Shown: positions 12,166-33,396, counted from the first letter of the stretch. The stretch is 64,000 nt of DNA from Euptelea pleiosperma (GCA_035048495.1 CM068545.1:11087958-11151957); one strand, 5' to 3'. Program-made: numbers and translations. The notes: generated by a model not told the origin, from the letters alone.

Positions 12166-13287
12166 AAAAACAGCCAGATCGGCTAGGCGTCTGGCACAAT
12201 AGTTGAGTACGTGCCACCTGTCTTGGGTTAAGGTGGCCCTTAACTGTAGTTGCTTTCTAAAATTAAGCCATCTAGGACGGGTGACACCTAACTTGTGCCA
12301 GGACGCGTGGATAAAAAACAGCCAGGATAAAAAAATCTCATATAAGGTCCATACATTAAGGTGTGGACCAAAACATTCATGAGACAATGGGCCAGAAGAG
12401 TGCACATCGCATTTTATAAGATATCTATATCGAAGGTTTATTTTTGATTCAAGGTGGTATGATCCAATTATTGGTACCACCTCCTCTCCGCATCAGCTGG
12501 TATCAGTTACCTCCGAGGGCGACCATCGACCATCGACCGTATGAAATTGAAATGTAGTAGTTCCGTTAAAGAGAGAAACACCTGGAAATTTCCTGTGGGT
12601 ATGACGCAACAAAAACTCAAAGGAAAGTGTCTTATCATAACTTCATCATCATCTTATCTTTTGATACCTACAAATTAAAAATCTTAATGGAATCTCCAAA
12701 AATCTCTCTTCTCTCCCTTTGACCTTAAGAAGAAACCGTAGGAAATCATAATAAAATGCCAAAGATCACGAGATGAGGGCAAATGTGACAAAATGTCAAT
12801 TTTCATACCTTTTTGGATTGTGTTTACTAAATAGACATAGCACTTTTTTCTGATTATTTTACCAAACAGTTTATTCAGACCTTATATTCAACACTTAATC
12901 ATGTCTTATATTCAGCACTTTAAGATATAATACCTTAATATGTTTTACCAAACGCTAGATAAGTCTTATTACAAGCACTTTTTTATATAATGTCTACATT
13001 TCGCTTATCTAGCTTAAAGAAGAAAGGAAAAAGAAAAGCTGAATTTCAACTTAACTCAGCTTGAGGGGTAAAGTGGCTTGCAGCTACCAGCCTGATCAAA
13101 TAAACCCAGTTCACGTTTGGGTAACTACACACGCCAGGATGATTCGCATGACAGGAAAAGGGATCTCTGCGATGGTATGTATGCCGCAATAAGTAGTAGA
13201 TTTTCCTTGTAATGTTGTTTGACATTCACACATATTCTTCTTTACTTGAAGGAACTGGTGCATACTTCACTTAGACAATTCTATTAA
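12166..13287. other. Spacer between segment A and gene 3
   Basis: Homology to the B segment (28,690-29,250) stops near 12,730. At 12,731-12,755 there is a 25-bp exact match to 17,472-17,496 in intron 1 of gene 3. The remaining sequence to 13,287 has no recognisable gene or repeat pair. Confidence 0.5.
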
Positions 13288-13852
13288 GGGAATTTTTGAC
13301 ATACCCCCCTATGTTATCTTTAAAATTTGACATACCCCCCCAGAATTTGAAAAAGCTGACATACCCCCCTATGACTCAGTCCACTACCATTTGACAAAGC
13401 AATTTATATTTTAAGCTTTTGAGAAGTGGATTTTGGAAAGATGGGTTCTCCCAATTTTAAAATTTTATTTTACAATAAAATTCATAAAAAAATCCAATTC
13501 ATTCATGAGTTTTATTTATTTTTTGGGGTTTTTTCTTCTCAATATTTGTTTAATTCATCTAGAAACCAAAAAAAACTCGCAAGTTTACCAACATGGATTT
13601 TAATTTTTATTTTTAATCTCCTCTTTTCATGCTTCATTTGGGGTTTGGGTCTTGGCCTAAACCCAAACCCTTGATCTAATGTTGAAGACAAGGGCACTTT
13701 CGTCCTTTAATACAAAATTAGGTAGTCAACTTGGGTCAACATTGGTCAAATGACAGTGGACCGAGTCATAGGGGGGTATGTCAGCTTTTCAAATTGTGGG
13801 GGGTATGTCAAATTTTAAAGATAACATGGGGCGGGGTATGTCAAAAATTCCC
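13288..13852. mobile_element. MITE with long inverted ends and GACATACCCC iterations
   Basis: Both ends begin GGGAATTTTTGACATACCCC when read inward, and the inverted arms run about 110 bases. Each arm repeats the motif GACATACCCC three times, separated by ATGTTATCTTTAAAATTT and AATTTGAAAA. The interior is AT-rich and non-coding. TTCTAT occurs close to both sides and might be the target duplication, with three extra bases on the left. Confidence 0.75.
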
Positions 13853-14845
13853 TTCTATCAAAAACTTTTTCCATGGGAGCATTGTAAATCAAAAAATTTG
13901 ATTTAATATTATGAATGGAACTTTTCTGTTTTAATTTTTGAATTCTGAGGGGGTGGACAAGGCTTGTTGATGTGGCAAAAGAGGATTACGAGGAGAAAGG
14001 TTGAGGTGGCTCAGATTCCTGCATAATCGAGGAGACAACGATTTTGTTGCACCAAATCAATGGGGATCAGTAGCTTCAGGGTAGACCAGAGAGACAGAGA
14101 GATGGAGAGAAGGAGAAGAGATCTACTAGAGCCATAGGAGTGTGATGAATATCGGCATTTTCTCAGCTGCTCTCGAATAGTGATGGATAGGAGGGGCCTC
14201 CAGGAAGCGTCCATGGTGTTCAGGCACAAGCATCTGACGTATTTGACCTATGTTCAGGGTGTGCCTGAGCACACCTCATTCTATGTGCAATCTTCTTGGT
14301 ATAATGTAATCCCCACAGCATGGCTTCCATGTAGGGTGGCTGGGCTGACATGTGGCTGCAGCTCATCTCCTCACATTTGCACCATCTACATGAATATTAG
14401 GAACATAAACAAAGAAATTTTCGTAACATTTACTAATTTTATGAGCGTTATGTATACTTTTTAGGATTCCAATCTTTCTGAATTTATTTTCCAAATTCAA
14501 TTCTGGTATGCATTTTATACACACTCACTGTATTTTTCTTTTTTTTGTTTTAATACGTATGTTGACTAACCTGTAACTCGGCAGAATCCTGAATAAATCG
14601 ACTTTCTAAAAACCTGGGGCTTGGAAACCCTGTCTTAACAGAGTATGAACTATGAAATCTGTGGTGCATCCCAAAAGCCTTTTCCTCAAAGAAATAGGAT
14701 TGAATAAACATCCTTGTCAGAATTTACCAAACAATTCATCACTTTGAATAGAATTATGAGAAAACATCAATGGTGTAAAATATGAGAAAACAATATTTTG
14801 AAACATTGAATGAAGGTATCTAGTTATGAGAAAAGCAACCGCATT
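13853..14845. other. 3' flank of gene 3
   Basis: The part from about 14,390 to 14,840 resembles, with divergence, the 3' flanks of genes 2 and 4 (for example TGAATATTAGGAACATAAA and GCGTTATGTATACTTTTTAG). This suggests all three genes descend from one ancestral tandem unit. No separate gene is seen. Confidence 0.45.
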
Positions 14846-18814
<3,969 letters not shown>

Positions 18815-19454
18815 AACACCACAAATGTTTGTGGCTCGTGAAACTGGAAGTGTTCTCTCTCAGCCCGGGTACTGTTAAAGTATATTTCCATATCTGTCTG
18901 CAAGCCGTCGGATCAGCTGGTGATGATGATGTTGTAAAAGAGGTGGATGGTGTTTTGGTCTTACTAGTTAAAAAGTCAACTACTTGGATATCAAGAATCA
19001 AGATTTGTGGATCAAAGCAAATCAAGATACAACAAAGCGAGAACGTCGTCCCTGGTTGGCGCTCCAATATTCAACTCTGATCATATGTTATTTTGACTGA
19101 AGATTTCATGTTCGGCCACCTCCTAAAGTTAGGTGACGCAAGATTGACTTAAGCGTCACCTGGCAAGCGCATTTTTGTTACTCACCGCTGCCATCTGGAC
19201 CCACTGACCGCATATTCATAATTTCATACCAAAAATCAGCTTGTTTGATGATTTTTACCCGTTGGTTTTAGTATTCTAAAACACGGTTGAATCCAACGGC
19301 TAGAATCACGCCTTAAAAAGTACTAATATGTAATGGCTAGAAGTTACCAATCAGGGTGAAATAGAAAGCGTCAGGTATATAATCATCATTTGTTTCCTTA
19401 ATAGAATCATCATTTGTCCATCTTTCGCTTATCCTACTCCGTGTTTTATAACGT
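18815..19454. other. Upstream region of gene 3
   Basis: This is the counterpart of 284-921 and nearly identical to it, so it should contain the promoter of gene 3. It carries the same decayed hairpin MITE between about 19,170 and 19,380. It lacks the Helitron block that follows in the A segment. Confidence 0.5.
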
Positions 19455-19882
19455 GGTTTAAACGGCCCTTATAACGAAAATAACGAGGTCGTTATAACGG
19501 ATTCGGACCTACCATTTTAACTCTCATAAAATAACGGACTTTTATTTTTTCGTAAAACGACTGTTATTTTCTGAGCAAATTTGTGAAAAAAATTCATTAT
19601 TTTCTGTTATTTTTCGTTATTTTTTAAGAATTCGTCTAGACCTACAGCTATTTCTTATATCCAGTTCTTACACCCAGTGGTAGGGTCTACATGGAGATCA
19701 TATTGGACAATCCAACTGCACATTGAGTTTTTCATACTATAGTTTCCATCCTCACAAAAAACCAAGAAAATTGGACATTAACTTCATGAAAAATGAACTT
19801 TAATTTGAAAAATCCAAACCATCGAATTAAACCATTATTTTGTGTTTATTTGTTATATTGTTATAATGGCCCCTTTTAAACC
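19455..19882. mobile_element. Deleted copy of the GTTTAAAA-type TIR element
   Basis: The ends match the element at 3,086-3,818. About 290 interior bases, including the right half of the nested MITE, are missing. The deletion joins two near-identical GTTATA(T/C)TGTT copies, as expected for repeat-mediated deletion. Confidence 0.6.
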
Positions 19883-20888
19883 TTGTTTTATATCACAAAT
19901 GACCTACTACTATTGTGGATCAACGGACCACCTCTTATATTGCATCCGGCCAACATCACATTTACATGATTCATAGTTAGCAATTCGGCAAAAATACGGT
20001 ACAGGAAATATTCGAGTACAATTCTTGATTCAATGATGCAATGGTACGTTTTTATAATTTTGAATATTAGGAATTATAAATAAAATCTTTCATAATTTAT
20101 TTTTATAAGTCGAATATATATATATATATAAGAAAGGGTCGGGAACCACCAAGAATGTCAAAACAAACTCACATAGCTAATTCTCCAATGATGTATCAAA
20201 CTTGAACACCATGTCACTAAAGAAAGTGCCTCTCAATTCAGGGGAGATACTAATGTTACGAGTGTTACATAATATTATTTTTAGGATTCCCCTTTTTTCA
20301 ATTATTTTTTTTCAAATTCTAACATGGTTTTTCATGTATAAATCTTATATTTTTGGTTCTAACCCACGTATCAACTCACCCAGTAACCTCGCAGAAAATT
20401 CTGAATCAGCCGACCTTCGGAAAATCCTGTCAGGATTTCATGTGGCTCGTTTACCCTGTATTAATAGGGGAGTCAAGTCTGCTTTTTCTATGGTTGTATC
20501 TGCAGTAACACTTTGCGACAGGTTTCCTCTCGCAGGACATGCACTTCCAAAATCGTAATTCGATCGTAACATAGGTTGGGATTTTTTTTAGGTACTTGAC
20601 CTACAAAGGAGGAACCCTGTAGCAGAGTGTTGCTGAATTTTCTGAACAGGGTATGAACTATGAAGTCTGGTGCAGCCCAAAACACCTTCTCCACAAAGAA
20701 ATAAAGAGTAAACAAACATCCTTGTGTCAGATTTTACCACACAATTCATCATTTTGAATAGAGTTATTTACAACCGATGGTTTTTTTTAATCAATGGCAA
20801 TAATATATGAGACAAGAATATTTTGAAACATTAAATGAAGGCATAAAATTAATGAAGGCATAAAATTATAAGAAAAACACCAGCAATT
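19883..20888. other. 3' flank of gene 4
   Basis: This is the counterpart of 3,819-5,342. The (TA) run near 20,108-20,131 marks the uninterrupted target of the Helitron block at 4,047-4,546. No gene is recognised. Confidence 0.5.
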
Positions 20889-25769
<4,881 letters not shown>

Positions 25770-26054
25770 CGCACATGGTCATAGAAGACAAGGGTAAGAT
25801 ACGTGGTAGATTTTTTTTTGTCTTGGCCTATGAATTAATAGTCCGCGTAACCGTTGATTAGGTGATCATGATGTTGTAAAGGAGGTGAATGATGTCATGG
25901 TCTTACAAGCCAAACGCTTGGATGTCCATGATATAAAGGTGTAGTCATTAGTCAGTCTCCAGTTTTATCTTGGTATGAAAGCAAAGCAAGAGATGGACGA
26001 CCAAGAAAGTCGTCCATGGTTGGTTGGCACCGAGTAGAACTTGGGTTGTTCTTT

Positions 26055-26445
26055 GATACAGACTTATGTATCAAAATTTTGATGCAGAAGTCCCTCAAAT
26101 TGCAACGTAGTAGACTCGTTCGGCTCTACTTGCCCTCTGAATGTTTGGCCCACACTATGATTGACCTACACAACAAAAAACAGCGTGATTGGTGATATAT
26201 AGCAGTAGGATTTGAGCAATTTTTTGTCATGGGCTTTATGAACCAGCCTATGAGTTGGTTCCAAGCCCATGATGAAAAGTGCTCAAATCCAATGGCTAGG
26301 AATCACTAATCACACTGATTTTTGGTGTGTTGGTCCACCCAAGGTGTGGACCAAACATTCAGAGGGTCCTTGAGCCTGAAAGAGTCTACTACGTGGCAAA
26401 TTAAGGGACTTTCTGCATCAAAATTTTGATATAGAAGTCTGTATC
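26055..26445. mobile_element. Hairpin-core MITE with ATACAGACTT ends
   Basis: Opposed outer arms (TATCAAAATTTTGATGCAGA and GCAACGTAGTAGACTC with their inverses) enclose the common core (GCGTGATTGGTGATATATAG and inverse). The A segment has only the left part of this element. No coding. Confidence 0.65.
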
Positions 26446-28274
26446 ATAATTTTTTTTTGGCACAGCTTTGATAACGATCGTCCGTCTTTGGCCCAACAGT
26501 AGGTAGACCTACCGACCAATAATTGACCTAATTAGTGATTTATAAGCGTTGGATTGGAGTGGTTTTCTTTTGGAATTAGAACATTATTTTGGGTACAAAG
26601 ATCACAAGGTTTAAAATCACTAATCAGGCTGATTTTTGGTATGTAAATCCACCTAGGGATGGACAAATCGGTCGATCTAAAAGCATGCCAGGTGGTTTAT
26701 TCTGGTTCTGGTTCTGGTTCCGACAGGAAAGTTCTATTCGGTGGCACCCCATTTGTTCAACGCGGAGGAGAGCATCTCTAATGTAAAAGGGGAGTCTTTA
26801 GCAAGGGAGATTTCTTCTGAGAAGCTTCGTATAGAAAGTGATTTGGTGATGCTCTGTAACTTTTTCTATCTATTTTCCTTTGCCTTGTATCATCCGTCTC
26901 TTTCTTTAATAATTGTCGTTTGGGTACAGACAACTCTATCTTTGACAAAAGGTGTGACAACACTAACCCTAGTCCCAGTTTCATACAGCTAAAACTGGGG
27001 TTGGGGTACGCCCTTCAGATGCCCGTTCACACGCGCTTACTTACGCACCTTATAGCAGACTTTAATCCAACGGATAGAAATTATTTATCAAGTTGAATTT
27101 TGGCATGTAAGTCCTTCTAGGATGGGCCCAACATCTATACGGCCAATAGTTTCTAAGAATATTCCACGATTATTAAAGTCAAAACTTGGGCTGCATGCAA
27201 CCGAAGCACTAGTCGCCTTAAAACCCTACAATCAGTCACATGCAAGAAGGTGCCGCCCCTAGTGACCAATCCTCTTATATTAGAGCCCGGACTTCAAAGT
27301 TTGATGGACCCCCTCCAAAAAACCCGTGGGGTACTCTTTAGGACCCACTTACCTTATAGGTATATTTTATTATCCAACTCTTGTTGAACCTACAGATCAA
27401 AATTCAGTATACTTAGTGATTTATAGCCATTGGATTTAGTATTTTAATAACATGGTTTTTAACCGTTGAATGTGAGCCTTTTTTTGGATGTTAAAATATA
27501 ACTGTTATAAATCACCAATCAAGCTGATTGGTAGGTAGGTCCAAACATCTATGGTCTAAACTAAGCTCCTAATGGCATTTTGGGAGGGGGAGACTTCAAA
27601 TATTAAAGTCCCCTTCCCCTTCTTTTTAGGTCAGTACTAGGCCCTAAAATGAGCTCCACATGGTTTAATTGGTAGGGAACATCAAACCTTGAAGTCCCTA
27701 TAGGATATTAAATTAATATTTTCTCCTGATATGTGTCGCCAACTTACTAGAAACTTGGATCCAATCAATTAAAAAAAATCTATCTTTTTTTGGTTGAATT
27801 CGTTGGCCGTATTACATATAAATAATACAAAACTTCATATCAAAAGTTTGATATAAAACATCCTCAGTGCCGCATGCTCTTTGGAGCCACTGACCCATGA
27901 AAGTCTGGCCTGCAATTTGGTGGCGCTACGTAGTTGGTCATTTCTAGACGGCTAAAAGTCACCAATCAAACTAATTTTTTTGGTCTGGTCCCGGGGTCCT
28001 TCAAACTTTGAAGGTCCCCCCCGCCAAAATGTCTGACACGTACCTCAGGGCCTAAACCCAACCCACGTTAAACCCTTGGTTAGTTGGGTAAGGGTGGCTA
28101 ACAAAGGGTACGTGTCAAACATTTTGAGAGGGGGTCGCCGGGCCATTGAATTTTTTCTCATTTTTTTGGGTATATAGGTCGAGAAATATTTGATCCTGGC
28201 CAGTGGCGGAGCCTGGAAGGGTGTGGAGGCCCTCAACTTTGAAAACTCATAATTTTTTTTTAGTTTTTCTGTTT
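26446..28274. other. Repeat-rich region upstream of gene 4
   Basis: About 900 bases (26,157-27,063) have no counterpart in the A segment; they include the right part of the preceding MITE, another hairpin core at 26,510-26,690 and a (TTCTGG)-like repeat near 26,700. From 27,064 onward the sequence follows 10,595-11,770 of the A segment. No gene is recognised. Confidence 0.5.
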
Positions 28275-28690
28275 TTGATGAGAAAAGCTCACACTTGTGT
28301 GTGAGCAAAGCCGAGCACACATCACAATATGAGCCATGGGGCACACTCTTAGAGGAGGATGACCATATGGATGTTTGGCTAGTCCCTTGGTGGACATGTA
28401 AACCAAAAATTAGCTTGATTAGTGATTTCTAAGCGTTGGATTGGGGTCATTTGCATGGGTTGCTTTTAACCATAGAATTTAGAGCATTATTGACCATTAT
28501 TTGGAGTTTTAGATCCAAAGGTCTGACATAACTAATCAGGCTGATTTTTTGTTTGCAGGTTCAAGGAGATACTGGCCAAACATCCATACGGTCATCGTTC
28601 TCTAAGAGTGTACCACGTGGCTCATATTGTGATGTGTGTGGCTCATATTGTGGTGTGATCGGCTTTGCTCACACGAAGGTTTTCTCATAA
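28275..28690. mobile_element. Hairpin-core MITE, B-segment copy
   Basis: Counterpart of 11,773-12,165 with the same outer arms (CACACATCACAATATGAGCC and inverse). A short local duplication of GTGGCTCATATTGT follows the right arm near 28,618-28,655. Confidence 0.6.
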
Positions 28691-29325
28691 AAAACAGCCA
28701 GATCGGCTAGGCGTCTGGCACAATAGTTAAGTACGTGCCACCTGTCTTATGTTAAGGTGGCCCTTAACTGTAGTTGCTTTCTAAAATTAAGCCATCTAGG
28801 ACAGGTGACACCTAACTAGTGCCAGGACGTGTGGATAAAAAACAGCCAGGATCAAAAAATCTCATATAAGGTCCATACATTAACATTGATGAGACAATGG
28901 GCCCAGAAGAGTGCACATGGCATTTTATAAGATATCTATATCGAAGGTTTTTTTTGATTCAAGGTGGTATGACCAATTATTGGTACCACCTCCTCTCCGC
29001 ATCAGTTGCTATCAGTTACCTCCGAGGGCGATCGTCGACTGTCGACCGTCGACGTTATGAAGTTGAAATGTAAATGTAGTAGTTCCGTTAAAGAGAGAAA
29101 CACCTGAAAATTTTCTGTGGGTATGACGCAACAAAAAATCAAAGGAAAGTGTCTTATCATAACTTCATCATCATCTTATCTTTTGATACCTTCAAAATAA
29201 AAATCTTAATGGAATCTCCTAAAATCTCTCTTCCTCTCCCTTTCACCTTAAGAAGAAAAAAAATGCTTAGAAACAACGTGTAATGGTGTTGTACAGATGC
29301 AACCCCACAAAAACACAATGGTCGT

Positions 29326-29715
29326 GATGTAACAAGGTATACCTGAGATCTTTTCATTTGCGGAAGCGGCATTTTTGGTAGTCACCACTGCTATCTGGGC
29401 CCACTGACCGCATAGATGTTTAGCCCTCCCCTTAATAGACATTCATACAAAAAATCAGCTTATTTAATTATTTTTAGCCGTCGGTTTTAGTACTCAAAAA
29501 ATGGTTGCATTCAACAGCTATAAGAACGCCTTAAAAAGTGCTAAAAAGTGTTAAAATCTAATGGTTATAGATTACCAATCAAGGTGATTTTTGGTCTTTA
29601 TATCCACCAAGGGTGGGATAAACATCCATGTGCTCAGTGGGCCCAGATTGCAGTGGTGACTACCAAAAATGCCGCTTCCGCAAATGAAACAATTTCAGGC
29701 ATACCTTGTTACATC
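29326..29715. mobile_element. Hairpin-core MITE with GATGTAACAAGG ends
   Basis: The left end GATGTAACAAGGTATACCTG and the inverse of the right end (GATGTAACAAGGTATGCCTG) differ at one base. The arms continue through CATTTGCGGAAGCGGCATTT and GGTAGTCACCACTGC, then the common core. This is the best-preserved member of the family whose decayed copies lie upstream of genes 1 and 3. Confidence 0.75.
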
Positions 29716-29979
29716 TTTTTCCTATATATATATATAGGTCAGGATCAGGATGGGGGGACAACAATTTCATACAACATTTTTGACAACAAAAATTGGTACA
29801 GGCCAATGTATAAATTAGAAGTCTTGGAATGGGGTATTTTTGGCAAGCATAGTCTCTATAATGAGGAGATCTTCACAAAAAATCAATATATATATAAAGC
29901 CAAAACCTGAGTTAGGGTTCTCCCCTTCACACAAGCTTGGGTCAGGTAGTCCAACACACCAAGGGACCATAGTATAAGC

Positions 29980-30330
29980 CATGTGGTGTCCTCTTACAGA
30001 CCACTGACCGTATGGATGTTTGTATCATCCCTAAGTAGACTTATATACCAAATATCAGCCTGATTAGTGATTTCAAATCTTTGGATCTGAGTACCCCGAA
30101 TAATGCTCGAAACCGACTGTTAAAAATCAACCCTTGAAAACGACTCCCATCAAATCTTTGAAAAGCACTAATCAGGCTGATTTTTTTGCATGTAGGTCCA
30201 TCTAGGGATGGGCCAAACATCCAAACAGCCAGTTATTTCTAAGAGTTTACGTGTAACGTGTAGGGATGGGCCAAACATCCAAACAGCCAGTTATTTCTAA
30301 GAGTTTACGTGTAACGTGTAAGGTGCACGT
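29980..30330. mobile_element. Hairpin-core element with an internal 58-bp duplication
   Basis: The core arms (ATCAGCCTGATTAGTGATTT at about 30,055 and its inverse at about 30,165) are flanked by GACCGTATGGATGTTTG and CCAAACATCCAAACAGCC. The right arm is duplicated as a perfect 58-bp tandem at 30,203-30,260 and 30,261-30,318. Outer ends were not resolved. Confidence 0.5.
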
Positions 30331-30594
30331 TTACCCTAGTATTTTTAATTCAAGGTGTGGTTTTGGCAGCGGTCTTTCTTGTCTTTTGTTCTGAGGAATG
30401 CTAGCAAGCAAGTCCTCAATGGCTTAACACGTTGCACAGAAAGGACGAGAAAAACTGCCATGAAAATCGCATCTGCAACCCCACCATGGGCTTGAAGTCT
30501 TGAATTGATTTATTGTCACTTTTCTTTTTGTTGACCTCGAATTTCCACGAAGATGACTTTTCAATCAGTATCCCAATTTGAAGTCTACGAGGTA

Positions 30595-31575
30595 CACTAT
30601 TTCAAGCCCACTGACCCTCTAAATGTTTGGGTCACCATTTGTCCACCTACCCACCAAAATCAGGTTGATTGGTGATGCATTTTTCACTATGCGCTTGGAA
30701 CCTAATCATGGGCCTGTTCATGACCCATGATTGAAAAATGCTCAAATCAATGGCTAGAAATCACCAAGGACTGAGTGTGTAGGCCCACCGAGGGATGGGC
30801 TAAACATATATTGGTCAGTGGGCCTAAATGTGTGCCACGTAACATTTTTGAGAATGTTTGTATAAAACTTTTGTAGTCGTCTGTAGACTTTCTAATACCT
30901 GTGTACTGACTTTTTTAATAATTTTTTATTTTTTGCTGGAGTTGCGGCATTGTGGTTCACACTCTTTAGGGTCCAATGATCCATGAATGATTGGCCCACC
31001 TCTTGGTGGAATTACACACAAAAAATCAGCCTGATTGGCGACCTTTTAGCCCATGGATTTAAGCATATTTTCTACATGTGATTTCTAGCTGTTTGATTAG
31101 CATTTTTGGGGTACTAAAATCGAAGGTCTAGAGATCATCAATCAGACTGGTTTTTGTTGGTGTAGGTCCATCAAGGGATGGGACAATCATTTATGAATCA
31201 GTTTACCCGACAGAGTGTGCCAAGTGGCCCGTTTTCAAGCGACATGCAACGCCGCAACAGGAGTGTAACTTCGGCCACAAAAAAAATTCCTCATTTAATT
31301 CATTTCAAACACGGCATCCAGGAAAAGTAGTAGCGTTCTAATTCTTTATTAAAACCGCGTCCCTTCCATGTGCCTATCCAACCGGAAGTAGAACCTCATG
31401 GAGCTTCGAGGAAGGAGAATTTGAGGAGAAATTAAGGTGCCCGCAACAAACATTAAAAACCTTCATATCTGTACCTTCATTGGCATCAATGGAGACTACT
31501 TCCTCGAACTTTTTTAATTTTTCTCCCATTTCCCGCTTATTTAAGGTTTTTTTTTATTTTCTAACTCTCCGTATA
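30595..31575. promoter_or_regulatory. Orphan promoter region of an EF-hand gene copy
   Basis: The sequence parallels the regions upstream of the two EF-hand genes: two hairpin-core elements (30,595-30,850 and 30,950-31,220), then GCTTCGAGGAAGGAGAA, TATCTGTACCTTCATTGGC and a TATA-like TATTTAAG at 31,538-31,545. In the intact copies the start codon lies about 85-90 bases after that box. Here similarity ends near 31,575 and no coding sequence follows. I infer a promoter left behind when the gene body was lost or never copied. Confidence 0.6.
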
Positions 31576-31601
31576 TTTCGTTCACCGACCTTTGTCCCAT
31601 A

Positions 31602-32024
31602 GGCTTGTTTGGTACGTGAAAAATTTAACAACGTTTGGTGTGTGTATTAGCTAGCTTACTTCATTTTCTTTCAATTTGTGTGGGTCCCACATATCAAAGT
31701 AAGTCAAATATGGGTTAAGCTGAGTGTGGGACCCACATATTAGATCAAATGATAAAAAAAATTTATTTGATCTTTTTAGATAGTAAAAAACTCATTTTTA
31801 TTGAAAATAGTAATTTTCTTACGAGAAATAAAATTTTTCCACCAAAGGTGTGAAAATATTTACTTAGGGGGGGAGGTGATCAAATGTTTTTCCACCGCGG
31901 CGGCAATTTTGTAGGCCAGGCTAAATATTCGATAGGGGCAAATGGCTGCTAAACGCATCCGGGCAAATATTAGCGCATGAAAATATTTTATTTTTTCACC
32001 GCGGTGGCCTACCAAACATGCCCT
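31602..32024. mobile_element. Decayed MITE with GTTTGGTA ends
   Basis: The left end GGCTTGTTTGGTACGTG and the inverse of the right end GGGCATGTTTGGTAGGCC are related, and GCGGTG/CACCGC motifs occur inside both arms. It occupies the position where the coding sequence of the leftmost EF-hand copy would be expected. Confidence 0.45.
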
Positions 32025-33177
32025 TAAAGACTTATACTTTATGTTCTTAAGTGGAAAATAGATAAATAAAAACTGGCTTTGAGTTTTATAATATTAGTTT
32101 TATATTTTTTTGTAAATTTCTAAATGTTTTTAGTATTTTGTCTGTATTTTATGATTTTTCAAAGTTTTTATTTGATAAAATATTATTTTTTGTTTTATAA
32201 TTAAATTAATGAGTCGCCGAGTCGACTCAATGAGTCGATCGACTCAATCACACGGTTTCTCCTTATTTCGGATTCACTGATCCATAAAAGTTTGACCGGT
32301 GCAACTACATACTAAAAATCAGCGTAAGTGGTGATTTTTAACTGTGTGATTCAAGCACTTTTTCATCAAGGGATTGAAACCCATCATGAAGCTCAAGATT
32401 AATAAAGTGTTCGAATCCAACGGCTAAAAATCACCAATCAAGCGGCTGAGATAGATTTTTTTGTAGGTCCAGTAAGGTGTAGGACAAACATTGATATATG
32501 GCACCTCTTCTCGACTTCTCCTGTAGATGCAGTTTCCTCCTAGGGCGATCTTAGAGGTTCGAGAAGATAAAAATACAAGTACTTTCATTGAAGATGGAAA
32601 CTCCCTGGAAATTTCCTTTGTCGGTGTGATGCAAACAAAAAAACAAAGTGTCTCAACAAAGAAATTAAGTCTTAATGGAATTAATCTCCAAAATCTCTCT
32701 CTTGACCTTAATTACAAGCCTTCTTATCCCAAACAAGAGGAAAAAATTAGGAAACTTCTTCCTTTCCCTTCTCCTTCTCCTACTCCTACTCCATTCTTTT
32801 CAGGCCATTCTGACCATTGGATTCAAGAGATGCACTGTACAAAGTAATAATTACTTCGATCTCTTGAATCCAAAGATCAATAACCTAGAACCGTAGAGCT
32901 TTTTGTCCAGTTATCCGTGGGATAGCATGACTCAAAAGTTATAGATGACTTTCACATATATAAATTTCTTAGTCTCAATTCCACCATTAAAAAAAAAAAT
33001 AAAGGTTTAAGGTGACCTTGAAGTATTTAATTTATTTAATATTTTGCTTTTCAAATTTTTTTGACCTCAACTATCCATGAAGATGATTTTTCAATCAGGA
33101 GGAATGCTAACAAGGAACCCCTTCATAAAGTTGCACAGATGCAACCCTGCAAAAGACGAGAATTAACAAAAAAGCCA
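32025..33177. other. Repeat-derived spacer of the EF-hand unit
   Basis: It contains a hairpin-core copy at 32,280-32,500 and, from about 32,515, a stretch (GGAAATTTCCTTTGTCGGTG) that also occurs near 36,150 and, more diverged, near 12,580 and 29,110. These positions mark repeats of the same larger unit. The open frames here have no recognisable domain. Confidence 0.4.
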
Positions 33178-33185
33178 CCGCTGAT

Positions 33186-33383
33186 CAGTGGCGGACCCAG
33201 GAATTTGATCAAGGGGAGGCAAAATCACAAAAAAATTGATCAAGGGAGGGTAAAATCGTAAAAATGAAAAACCAGGGGGGGAAACCAAAGGAAAGGGCAC
33301 TATAGGAAGTAAAAAAATTTATTTTTTATAAAGAATTTCAAAGTTGAAGGGGGGGGGGGGGCAACTTCTTGGGTCCGCCACTG
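33186..33383. mobile_element. hAT-type MITE with CAGTGGCGGACCCA ends
   Basis: A 198-bp element starting CAGTGGCGGACCCAGGAA and ending TTGGGTCCGCCACTG, flanked on both sides by the 8-bp duplication CCGCTGAT. The interior has GATCAAGGGAGG-type repeats and a run of 13 G's. It has exact ends and an intact target duplication, so it is probably young. Confidence 0.85.
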
Positions 33384-33396
33384 CCGCTGATATTCC

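Noticed and set aside
11286..12480. Several 60-130-residue open frames on both strands
   Set aside because: They coincide with hairpin-core repeats and are broken differently in the duplicated segment.
13426..13674. An 82-residue open frame
   Set aside because: It lies in the AT-rich interior of a MITE and resembles no protein family.
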